Below, in pieces: positions 1-5,666 of a stretch of DNA of 5,666 nucleotides (positions within the stretch are counted from its first letter, which is position 1; each line of letters begins with the position of its first letter). Below the pieces are notes generated by a model. That model saw nothing but the letters and a program-made list of their open reading frames with translations. It was not told the origin of the DNA and did no database searches. This stretch comes from Desulfocapsa sp. (lineage in GTDB: Bacteria > Desulfobacterota > Desulfobulbia > Desulfobulbales > Desulfocapsaceae): assembly GCA_029935135.1 (NCBI GenBank), contig JAOZKX010000163.1, forward strand, positions 1-5,666. The letters are read 5' to 3'. Both the position numbers and the translations under genes were made by a program.

Positions 1-1
1 T

Positions 2-535
2 GAAGTTTCCCTTGATAGGGTAGTTGTGGCCCAAAAGGATGCTGTTGAGGGAGTAAATGTTCTGGAGGCAGAAAAAATGGTTGGCGAAACCGGAAGAATC
101 GTTTTAGTTGGGCAGGCACCTGCGCAAAAGGTTCTTGAAGCGCTACCGGGGAGGGATGTGTGGGGAAGAATGGTGTATGGACCAGATAGACGATATGGGA
201 AGGGACACTATTCGGCTCTATTTCACTTGAAAAAAATTGGATCCTCCCATGCAGAAAATGCGGAACAGGTTGCAGATGTTGTGGAGATAACCATAACGGG
301 GCAGCATGGCAGCAGGATTTTTGCGCAAAAAACAGTACATTCTTCTCAGCTGCGTACCGATAAGTTTACAGGGATAAAAATTGATTATGTCCTTAAGGAA
401 AATGAAGAGATTGACTTTACAGCCCGCTTTCTTAACAGGAAAGGAGTACAGCTTGATAAGATTGCGGTCATTAATAACAGTCTACGGGGGACTATTACCA
501 GAGATGTTATGCTGCTGCAGAAAAAGGAGAAGTGA
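2..535 (+). CDS. C-terminal part of a protein with a predicted beta-sandwich domain (5' end uncertain, probably partial)
   Basis: The frame is open from base 2, so the gene probably starts before the window. An internal GTG at 26, five bases after AGGG, is the alternative start and would give 169 residues. Only 8 codons lie upstream of it, so the two cannot be told apart. No signal peptide or membrane segment is visible in this part. Counting from the GTG, residues about 40-150 alternate short hydrophobic strands with charged turns (VWGRMVYGP, GHYSALFHLK, VVEITITG, KIDYVLKE, IDFTARFL, QLDKIAVI). This looks like the carbohydrate-binding-like beta-sandwich at the C-terminus of some membrane glycosyltransferases, where a GPY..LP.G.Y..F pattern is common. 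That resemblance is from memory and weak; no catalytic motif is present here. The stop overlaps the next gene's ATG (TGATG), implying translational coupling with the exported protein. Product otherwise unknown. Confidence 0.6.
   Translation, partial: EVSLDRVVVAQKDAVEGVNVLEAEKMVGETGRIVLVGQAPAQKVLEALPGRDVWGRMVYGPDRRYGKGHYSALFHLKKIGSSHAENAEQVADVVEITITGQHGSRIFAQKTVHSSQLRTDKFTGIKIDYVLKENEEIDFTARFLNRKGVQLDKIAVINNSLRGTITRDVMLLQKKEK
511..530. repeat. Direct repeat, left copy (flanks exported-protein gene)
   Basis: GCTGCTGCAGAAAAAGGAGA spans the last codons of the upstream gene and the Shine-Dalgarno sequence of the next. The right copy at 1891-1909 is identical except for one fewer A in the A-run. 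A TGTTAT precedes both copies (directly here, two bases further away in the right copy), extending the similarity to about 26 bases. Confidence 0.75.
525..529 (+). promoter_or_regulatory. Strong Shine-Dalgarno site deciding the start of the exported-protein gene
   Basis: AGGAG lies within the last codons of the upstream gene. It is five bases from the ATG at 535 but only two bases from the in-frame GTG at 532. This favours the ATG at 535, which overlaps the upstream TGA by one base, over the GTG. The site is inside the direct repeat described separately. Confidence 0.7.
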
Positions 536-1890
536 TGTTGTCGCTTAGGTTTTTGTTTATTGTGCTTATTGGCTTGTTGCCCGCCGTTGCCTCAGCAGAC
601 TTTTTACCGGACACTTCCCTCCATCATGAACCGATGGTCAGTTTTGTTGCCGGAGAAAGACTGTTTCTTAAGGCCCAAATTGATGATAGCAAGGGGATCA
701 TTGATGCTCGCTGTTATTTTAAGGTTGGGGATGATGGAAAATATATTTATGTCTCAATGGACAATCGGTCTGAAGACTTCTATCAATGTACGCTTCCTGG
801 CTTTGAAGCCGGGGCGAAGACAGTGGAGTATTTTTTTCTGACTGTCAATGGGAGTCGACAGGTGGTTCGGTCAACGCCCTACTTGATGGAAGAAGTCGCT
901 CAAACTGCAAGTCTTCCTGAACAAACTGATGCTGTTCTCTCACCTCTCAATGTCTACATCGAATTTGGTGATGTTGAAGGTATGGATACGGGAATTACTG
1001 ATGACTCTATAGAATTTGCTGAAACTGAATATTCATCACCATTGGATGGATTGCGTGCAGGAATCTATGAGGAGGCGGATTTACCTGATTCTATGAATTA
1101 TACATCAGGATATTTTGGTGGGTTTACTCTGGATCCTATCGATAACACAATAAAAGCAGTAAAAGGTTTTGCTGATAATTTGGTGGATCTTCCATCCCGT
1201 AAAGACGATGTTCTTGCTTTTGACCAGTCAATGACCGTGGGAGTTGCCGGGTCCAGTTATTGCCCCGATATTGCCGGGGATAACTGGATGGGATATTTTA
1301 CCAGAACGGACAGTGATGCCAGAGAATATCTCACAGCTGTGATTGTTGTTAGTAGTGATTGTCATGTGAACATTCAGACAACACTGGTTGGCCTGGGACA
1401 TTTCTTTGATGGTATTATCAATTCACAAGGTGATATGCTGCTCTATGATGCCTATGATGGAGAAGACTGGACCACATGGGATGGACCAGCTACAGAACAT
1501 TCTGTGAGAATTTATGATTATATTTACCCTCCCAGCCCGGGCGCCCCTCCGCCCCCCCTGAATTCCATTATTTTCTATCGTCCTCCCTATCCACCTGCAG
1601 AGATATATGCCAGTAACGGCACATTTCTGGGTGATAAGGTGGCAGTTAACTGGAGTGCGGCTAGTGGTGCGACTTCCTATGAGGTCTATTCGTGCACCGA
1701 CAGTGATGTTGAGACATGCACATTTCTGGCACAGACAAGTGGGCTGCAGTATGACGATAGTCGTAAGATTATAGGCGTGATTTATTATCGTGTAAAATCC
1801 TGCGGCAATTATGGCTGCAGCGAGTTGAGTAATTATGCCAGCGGCTGGCATCTTATTGCCGTTGCCCCCATGGTAAATCTTTTGTTATAG
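535..1890 (+). CDS. Exported protein of unknown function with C-terminal fibronectin type III domain
   Basis: This 451-residue protein is probably exported by Sec and located in the periplasm or at the cell surface. It opens with a basic, hydrophobic signal peptide (MLSLRFLFIVLIGLLPAVASA) with a likely cleavage after ASA near residue 21. Residues about 30-117 look like an Ig-like beta-sandwich (YIYVSMDN, YQCTLPGF, VEYFFLTVNG). Residues about 120-225 are acidic and poorly conserved-looking. Residues about 230-330 form an unrecognised globular region with two cysteines (YCPDIAGDNW and SSDCHVN). A proline-rich linker (about 331-354) leads to a fibronectin type III domain at about 354-436 (VAVNWSAASGATSYEVYSC ... 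YYRVKSCGNYGCSELS), with cysteine pairs that could form disulfides. It ends in a short hydrophobic tail (VAPMVNLLL) with no LPXTG or PEP-CTERM-type basic anchor, and there is no lipobox. An alternative GTG start at 532 adds one residue. Adhesion or glycan binding is a guess; no enzyme motif is seen. Confidence 0.85.
   Translation: MLSLRFLFIVLIGLLPAVASADFLPDTSLHHEPMVSFVAGERLFLKAQIDDSKGIIDARCYFKVGDDGKYIYVSMDNRSEDFYQCTLPGFEAGAKTVEYFFLTVNGSRQVVRSTPYLMEEVAQTASLPEQTDAVLSPLNVYIEFGDVEGMDTGITDDSIEFAETEYSSPLDGLRAGIYEEADLPDSMNYTSGYFGGFTLDPIDNTIKAVKGFADNLVDLPSRKDDVLAFDQSMTVGVAGSSYCPDIAGDNWMGYFTRTDSDAREYLTAVIVVSSDCHVNIQTTLVGLGHFFDGIINSQGDMLLYDAYDGEDWTTWDGPATEHSVRIYDYIYPPSPGAPPPPLNSIIFYRPPYPPAEIYASNGTFLGDKVAVNWSAASGATSYEVYSCTDSDVETCTFLAQTSGLQYDDSRKIIGVIYYRVKSCGNYGCSELSNYASGWHLIAVAPMVNLLL
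1527..1558 (-). other. C-rich tract encoding the proline linker; quadruplex-capable on the minus strand
   Basis: The plus strand has C-runs at 1527-1529, 1531-1533, 1536-1538, 1544-1547 and a C7 at 1552-1558. They are separated by loops of 1, 2, 5 and 4 bases, so the minus strand fits the usual G3+N1-7 quadruplex pattern. It codes for PSPGAPPPPL in the exported protein, just before the fibronectin domain. Its base composition stands out sharply from the surrounding AT-rich coding sequence. Whether the structure forms is not shown. Confidence 0.6.
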
Positions 1891-1909
1891 GCTGCTGCAG
1901 AAAAGGAGA
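1891..1909. repeat. Direct repeat, right copy (immediately after exported-protein stop codon)
   Basis: GCTGCTGCAGAAAAGGAGA starts at the base after the TAG stop and fills most of the 29-base gap to the converging glycosyltransferase gene. It carries a Shine-Dalgarno-like AAGGAG (1903-1908) that leads into no credible plus-strand gene, only a 34-codon TTG frame antisense to the glycosyltransferase. It looks like a duplicated or left-over gene junction. Confidence 0.75.
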
Positions 1910-1919
1910 TCGTTGTCAG

Positions 1920-2876
1920 CTACTCTTTCCTGCGAACATCTTTTACAAAATAAATGGGCTTGTTTTGTGATTCATGGTAGGTGCGAATTTGCAATTCGGA
2001 CATCAGACCAAAGGTGATAAATTGAATGCCCATAAAGAGAAAGAGGATAGCCAGTAAAAATAAAGGCCTGTCTCCCAGGGGGATGTCATATATCTGTCTT
2101 TGAAATATAAGAATGGCCGCGATGATTGTTCCGAAACTAAAGGAACCCATACCTATCAGGCCAAACACATGTATGGGTCTGTTGGAGTAGCTGAGAAGGA
2201 ATTTTACGGTGATTAAATCAAGGATTACCCGAAAGGTTCTTGATATACCGTATTTAGATGTGCCGTAGAGCCGTGGTCTGTGATTCACCTTTATTTCGGC
2301 AATGGACACCCCCATGGCACTGGCGATTGCTGGAATAAAACGATGCATCTCACCGTAGAGCTTGATATTGTCTGTAACTTCTTTTTTAAATGCCTTTAGG
2401 GTGCAGCCATAGTCGTGTAAGTGGACACCGGTAATAACTGAAATGACCTTGTTGGCGATCAAAGAAGGCAGGCGTCTACTGAAAAAAGAATCCTGTCTTT
2501 TGTGGCGCCATCCGGCAACCACATCGTATCCCTCGTTAATGTTCTCCAGAAGTTCCGGGATATCTGCCGGATCATTTTGCAGATCACCATCCATGGTGAT
2601 AATAACTTCCCCGCAAGCGTAGTCAAATCCTGCAGACATTGCTGCTGTTTGCCCAAAATTTTTCCGAAAGTTTACAATCGTTACATGGGAATCCTGCTCA
2701 ATAATTTTGTCGACAATCTGGCCGGTTTTATCGGAGCTGCCATCATTGACGAAAAGGATTTCGTAAGAAAAGTCTTTGTTATGGAGCACAGAATGCAATT
2801 CTGTATACAATTTTGTTACATTCTCCTCCTCATTATAGAGGGGGATCACAACTGATACATCAACCTGTTTTTCCAT
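1920..2876 (-). CDS. Family 2 glycosyltransferase, polyprenyl-phosphate sugar transferase type (DPM1/GtrB/ArnC-like)
   Basis: A 318-residue inner-membrane enzyme predicted to transfer a sugar from a nucleotide-sugar to a polyprenyl phosphate on the cytoplasmic face; the sugar cannot be read from sequence. The GT-A domain comes first: VVIPLYNEEENV (residues 9-20), the nucleotide-binding FVNDGSSDKT (42-51), the metal-binding DGDLQNDP (96-103), then GEMHRFIPA (175-183) and RLYGTSKYG (202-210), both typical of the DPM-like branch. Two membrane segments follow at about 235-259 and 271-293, then the conserved-style tail RTYHESQNKPIYFV. Length matches the family (about 310-330). The ATG at 2876 is preferred: AAAGAG lies eight bases upstream, whereas the alternative GTG at 2885 would overlap that site. 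It converges on the exported-protein gene with a 29-base gap lacking a clear terminator. It may be transcribed from the upstream minus-strand operon or from its own unseen promoter. Such enzymes supply lipid-linked sugars for glycan decoration or for membrane glycosyltransferases. Confidence 0.92.
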   Translation of the reverse strand: MEKQVDVSVVIPLYNEEENVTKLYTELHSVLHNKDFSYEILFVNDGSSDKTGQIVDKIIEQDSHVTIVNFRKNFGQTAAMSAGFDYACGEVIITMDGDLQNDPADIPELLENINEGYDVVAGWRHKRQDSFFSRRLPSLIANKVISVITGVHLHDYGCTLKAFKKEVTDNIKLYGEMHRFIPAIASAMGVSIAEIKVNHRPRLYGTSKYGISRTFRVILDLITVKFLLSYSNRPIHVFGLIGMGSFSFGTIIAAILIFQRQIYDIPLGDRPLFLLAILFLFMGIQFITFGLMSELQIRTYHESQNKPIYFVKDVRRKE

Positions 2877-3136
2877 TTTCTGCACTCTTTAGTAGTAATA
2901 ATACCCGATGAATCATTGCTCGATGAGCTGTTTTTGCAGGGGTGAACCCTTAAAACACACAGTCGGGATGTATTGGTAATTTATTTGAAAATGTTTCGTA
3001 GACTGAACTCTTAGAGGTCTCTTTTGTACTCGTCTATTACGGCTATGAATACACTATTTTTGTTGACTACTCAATGAAACAAAACAAATATCAGCAATTT
3101 GATATTGTATCCCCTATTAGTGTTTGTCAGTCTGCA
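2877..3136. other. Intergenic region between the FrhB-like gene and the glycosyltransferase
   Basis: About 260 AT-rich bases without a credible gene. No convincing sigma-70 promoter for the glycosyltransferase was found on the minus strand: TATTAT at 2903-2898 has no matching -35, and other hexamer pairs are poor. A short AT-rich hairpin near 3087-3106 is described separately. The size of the gap compared with the tight spacing upstream suggests that a transcription boundary may lie here. Confidence 0.5.
3076..3106 (-). terminator. Possible weak terminator downstream of the FrhB-like gene
   Basis: Perfect 7-base inverted repeat AATATCA (3087-3093) and TGATATT (3100-3106) with a 6-base loop. 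On the minus strand it is followed by the T-rich run TGTTTTGTTT. It begins about 30 bases after the FrhB-like stop codon, where a terminator would be expected. The stem has only one G-C pair, so it would be weak and may be chance in AT-rich DNA. Confidence 0.3.
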
Positions 3137-4450
3137 TTAATTGCCATGATAGTTACAGAATTTCCTCTTCCGGTAGAGGTTGAGTCGTTCAAATGTCTTC
3201 GCTGCCGGGGAAAAAAGGAGTTTGAGGAGGAGCTTACGGGCCAGAGGTCCACGAAATAAAAATGTCCATCTGAGTATCAAGTCATTGAAGCGGGTCTTTG
3301 TTCCAGGTTTTGTTATTGGAATATTATACTTAGGGGTTTTCTGTCCATTGTGGTGCATCCTGTATATTCGGGCCTGGTTGCGGCGTTTTTTTCCCCTTGC
3401 CATATTGATGATTCGTTTAGAATACCTCTTCTCAGGCAGTCGATGGCTGATGATGGCGCCATTTTCTGTGGCATTTTGCATAATCTCCATTCCCCTGGTG
3501 GTACGCTGGGAGACGATGGTGCATCGTTCATATCTACTCAACTCACCATCGTAGTCCTGAGCCCAGAAATCACCAAAGCTGATATCCGCAAATTCTGAGA
3601 GGGCATCAACGCAAAGATAACAGCGGGGTGCTCCATAGATTTTAAAGAGTACATTTAAAATGGTTGTATAGAGGGTATTATGCAGGGGGTGTCCATTACC
3701 ATCTTTGCCAACAACATGGAAACCGCCGGGCCATTTTCCGCCGCGGAAATTAAATCGTTTAATATTGGAAGGTTTAATGTTTTGATTTTTGAGGATGTCA
3801 AGCTGGACATAGGGCTCCATATTACAGTGGCAATACAGGCCAAAAACAGAGTAGATCTTTTTGGCAAGTGCTGGATTGACAGCCATGGCCTTTCGTAATC
3901 CCTGCACCTGGCAGGGGAGGCCTACAACAACGAAGCGCCCTTTTTTGCCGCGCAGAAGCTGGAGGGCATCCATTGATGAGCTGATGCAATATTTTGATTT
4001 TCCAGCGTTCAGGATTTCTTCAGGAGTAGTTGCTAATATACCCCTTATAGCGCAGGGGGCATCAGCATTAAATCCTGCCACCACAGCCCCGTCTATAATC
4101 TTGTTTTCCAGGAGATAGATAAGTAGCCCAGTGATCAGGCCCCCGCTGGTCCCGCTTGCACGGACATCTTCATCTGCAGCATGGGCCACAAACATATTCT
4201 CCAGATGTCCCTGAATATCTTCAGCAAGATAATCAGATTGAAAGACCTGACGGGACAGTAGCTGAAAATCTGCTTCTGCCCCAGGACAACTTTTGACACA
4301 GAGACCACACTCCTGGCAATCACCATCCAGCACTGGATAATTATCCCTACCCAGTTTGATGACATTGGCTGGACAGATGCCGATGCAGAGACCACATCGA
4401 GTGCACAGATCACCCTGGATTACTTTGTAGGAAAGCTCAGTAAAGTTCAT
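3137..4450 (-). CDS. FrhB/FdhB-family iron-sulfur protein with N-terminal 2[4Fe-4S] ferredoxin domain
   Basis: A 437-residue soluble protein of the coenzyme F420 hydrogenase/dehydrogenase beta-subunit family. Residues 10-60 are a dicluster ferredoxin with two complete motifs: C16, C19, C22, C26-P and C45, C48, C51, C55-P, enough for two [4Fe-4S] clusters. The family core follows: SGG at 102-104 (TSGGLITGLL), GLPCQ at 177-181 with C180, YCHCN at 206-210, and CYLCVDALSEFADISFGDFW at 277-296 with C277 and C280, which in related proteins help bind a further cluster and flavin. The last about 90 residues are strongly basic. True F420 hydrogenase partners are absent; homologues in bacterial polysaccharide clusters, often near pyruvyl- or acyltransferases, are usually of undefined function, so a redox step on a sugar or carrier is inference. 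The start ATG overlaps the preceding acyltransferase stop as ATGA; the nearest Shine-Dalgarno-like GAGGA is 15 bases away, so coupled re-initiation is likely. The cluster-rich domain suggests an anaerobic host. Confidence 0.9.
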   Translation of the reverse strand: MNFTELSYKVIQGDLCTRCGLCIGICPANVIKLGRDNYPVLDGDCQECGLCVKSCPGAEADFQLLSRQVFQSDYLAEDIQGHLENMFVAHAADEDVRASGTSGGLITGLLIYLLENKIIDGAVVAGFNADAPCAIRGILATTPEEILNAGKSKYCISSSMDALQLLRGKKGRFVVVGLPCQVQGLRKAMAVNPALAKKIYSVFGLYCHCNMEPYVQLDILKNQNIKPSNIKRFNFRGGKWPGGFHVVGKDGNGHPLHNTLYTTILNVLFKIYGAPRCYLCVDALSEFADISFGDFWAQDYDGELSRYERCTIVSQRTTRGMEIMQNATENGAIISHRLPEKRYSKRIINMARGKKRRNQARIYRMHHNGQKTPKYNIPITKPGTKTRFNDLILRWTFLFRGPLARKLLLKLLFSPAAKTFERLNLYRKRKFCNYHGN

Positions 4451-5100
4451 CGGCGATTCTTTATGTCCTCGTTAAAACGCTTACGCAATATTTTTGCAGG
4501 TGTCCCCACAGCTATGACAAAGGGGGGAAGAGACTCCTGGACGATGGAATGTGCTCCAATAATGGAGCCCTCACCAATGGAAACACCGGGAAGGGTAATG
4601 GATCTAACGCCCAGCCAGCAATCTGCTCCCACATGTATCGCATCATTTAGTGGATCTAAAGGAAGTCGTTCTTCTCCTATGGAAGTCAGCCCTTCGAGAT
4701 AGTCGCCAATTTTGCAGTATGCCGCGAGGAGAACATGGTCTCCAATTGTTATGGAGCTATTGGCCTTGAACCTACAAAAACTGCCGACACTGCTGCCGGA
4801 TTGAAGAATAATTTTTCCTTTTCCACCTTCTAAACAGCATCCGTTCCCTATAAAAACCAGATTCTCCAGTATGATTGCCGGTCCCTGTCTGGAGAACGAG
4901 GCTGCATCAAGAGTTGCATGATCACCAATAATGACATTGTTGCCCAGGTGGATTTTTTGTGGATTGGTGAAGCTGACAAAACGGCCAATGATTATCTTTC
5001 TGCCACATTTACCAAAGATCCGTGGATACAGTTTTTGCCGCAGGAGGATTCCCAACCCTCCAGGGCACCACCTGAGAAAAGAATAAATTGTTGAATGCAT
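4447..5100 (-). CDS. Hexapeptide-repeat (left-handed beta-helix) acyltransferase-like protein lacking the usual catalytic histidine
   Basis: This 217-residue protein belongs to the WbbJ-like O-acetyltransferase group, which acetylates sugars of surface polysaccharides using acetyl-CoA and works as trimers. The N-terminal 35 residues (FLRWCPGGLGILLRQKLYPRIFGKCG) are a basic helix common in this group. The coil of hexapeptide repeats runs from about 36 to 190 (KIHLGNNVIIGDHATLD, ITIGDHVLLAAYCKIGD, VGADCWLGVRSITLPGVSIGEGSIIGAHSIV) and closes with VGTPAKILRKR (198-208), all as expected. The odd point is at residues 131-137, IGDYLEG, where active members normally carry a catalytic histidine (DHNH or G.GH type); none is present there. 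The neighbouring acyltransferase keeps it. The protein could be inactive, structural or mechanistically altered. It starts 14 bases after the upstream stop, without a visible Shine-Dalgarno sequence, and overlaps the FrhB-like start by four bases. Confidence 0.9.
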   Translation of the reverse strand: MHSTIYSFLRWCPGGLGILLRQKLYPRIFGKCGRKIIIGRFVSFTNPQKIHLGNNVIIGDHATLDAASFSRQGPAIILENLVFIGNGCCLEGGKGKIILQSGSSVGSFCRFKANSSITIGDHVLLAAYCKIGDYLEGLTSIGEERLPLDPLNDAIHVGADCWLGVRSITLPGVSIGEGSIIGAHSIVQESLPPFVIAVGTPAKILRKRFNEDIKNRR

Positions 5101-5114
5101 GAAAATTTAAAAGG

Positions 5115-5666
5115 TTAGCAGCAAGAGGCTGGGATGCCGCTTACTGTACAATTTGCTGCAATGTCGTCTCTGACAAGCGTATTAGCAAGAATCCTGGCCT
5201 TTTTTCCTATCTTAACGCCGTCCAGTAGTGTTGCTTCATTGCCTATTTTAACAGCTTCTCCAATAACAGTTTCTCCTCTGCAGGTTAATGGCTGGGAAAT
5301 AATTGGTTGATTTTTCGAGCTGAAAGAGTGTCCTGCACCCACGATACAAACAGAGTCCTGCAGAATCGAATGGGGGCCAATGGTTAATCCATGTAGAGAA
5401 CCCAGTCGACAGGATTCACCAATCGTAGTATTTTTCCCAATCATTATAGTGCCGCCAGGGCAGCTGAGAATAGTGTTTTTTCCAATATGGACATCATCAC
5501 ATATGTGAATAAATCCGTTATCCCCTTTGACCTCAAGGGTGATCCCTGTTTCTAAAACAACATTATTGCCAATACAAATCTGACTGGGCCGGCGAAAGGC
5601 GATGTTCTGGTACATGGTGACCCGATGACCAAATTGAGCAAAGAGAAAAGGCATAACAAGCCGGCG
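5115..5666 (-). CDS. Hexapeptide-repeat acyltransferase, 5' end cut by the window edge
   Basis: Left-handed beta-helix transferase of the WbbJ/CysE-like O-acetyltransferase superfamily, predicted to modify sugars of a surface glycan in the cytoplasm. The frame stays open to the right edge (RRLV precedes the internal ATG at 5654). Family members usually have a basic N-terminal segment here, so the start is probably outside the window. Counting from that ATG, repeats run from about 25 to 170: QICIGNNVVLETGITLEV, VHIGKNTILS, IMIGKNTTIGE, LTIGPHSILQD, VIGEAVKIGNEATLLDGVKIG. VGAGHSF (105-111) contains H109 at the expected catalytic position. The protein stops abruptly after the closing turn (SGIPASCC), where relatives usually continue with PAK..R and a short basic tail, so it is a little short at the C-terminus. 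It resembles the next gene (PSQICIGNNVVLE versus PQKIHLGNNVIIG), consistent with tandem duplication. It is the first visible gene of the three-gene minus-strand operon. Confidence 0.88.
   Translation of the reverse strand, partial: RRLVMPFLFAQFGHRVTMYQNIAFRRPSQICIGNNVVLETGITLEVKGDNGFIHICDDVHIGKNTILSCPGGTIMIGKNTTIGESCRLGSLHGLTIGPHSILQDSVCIVGAGHSFSSKNQPIISQPLTCRGETVIGEAVKIGNEATLLDGVKIGKKARILANTLVRDDIAANCTVSGIPASCC

Noticed and set aside
1423..1851. Minus-strand 142-codon frame antisense to the exported-protein gene
   Set aside because: It lies wholly within a gene with a clear signal peptide and fibronectin domain; its low-complexity sequence looks like a shadow frame.
1891..1932. Possible bidirectional terminator between the convergent genes
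   Set aside because: GCAGAAAAGGAG and CTCTTTCCTGC pair only with mismatches or bulges, and there is no T-run, so it is not convincing.
1913..2017. Possible small plus-strand gene from TTG after the AAGGAG in the right repeat copy
   Set aside because: Only 34 codons, a rare start codon, and antisense to the conserved tail of the glycosyltransferase; the ribosome-binding site is better explained as part of the duplicated junction.
2502..2855. Plus-strand 117-codon frame antisense to the glycosyltransferase
   Set aside because: It mirrors the conserved GT-A domain, whose motifs leave no doubt about the coding strand.
2898..2926. Candidate minus-strand promoter for the glycosyltransferase (TATTAT at 2903-2898)
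   Set aside because: No acceptable -35 hexamer lies at 16-18 bases; AT-rich sequence alone is not enough.
3074..3259. Plus-strand 61-codon frame beginning in the gap and running into the FrhB-like gene
   Set aside because: Two thirds of it is antisense to the end of a well-supported gene, no good ribosome-binding site precedes it, and the protein has no recognisable features.

Overview
The window is part of a cell-surface polysaccharide or envelope-glycan locus, probably from an anaerobic Gram-negative bacterium. The moderate GC content and the combination of a dicluster-ferredoxin FrhB-like protein, hexapeptide acyltransferases and a DPM-type glycosyltransferase fit a sulfate-reducer-like Desulfobacterota/deltaproteobacterium. 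That taxonomic placement is inference from protein style only; there is no rRNA or marker gene here.

Layout: two plus-strand genes occupy the left third (1-1890). The first is the tail of a larger or ambiguous-start protein with a predicted beta-sandwich domain. The second is an exported protein of unknown function with a signal peptide, a proline-rich linker and a C-terminal fibronectin type III domain. They overlap by one base (TGATG) behind a strong Shine-Dalgarno sequence, so they are probably co-translated.

The right two thirds are all on the minus strand and converge on the first pair across 29 bases. Reading leftwards from the right edge, a hexapeptide-repeat acyltransferase (5' end cut by the window), a second hexapeptide-repeat acyltransferase and an FrhB-family iron-sulfur protein form a tight operon (14-base gap, then a 4-base ATGA overlap). 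After a gap of about 260 bases comes a family 2 glycosyltransferase with two C-terminal membrane segments, of the type that charges a polyprenyl phosphate with a sugar.

Working model (inference): the glycosyltransferase makes a lipid-linked sugar donor, the two acyltransferases decorate sugars of a repeat unit, and the FrhB-like protein performs an unknown redox or accessory step in making that glycan. The plus-strand pair may be an envelope or exported module that merely abuts the locus. No RNA gene, CRISPR array, insertion sequence or complete mobile element is visible. The most notable oddities are a near-identical 19-20 base direct repeat bracketing the exported-protein gene, an acyltransferase lacking the usual catalytic histidine beside a sister that keeps it, and a C-rich, quadruplex-capable polyproline tract.
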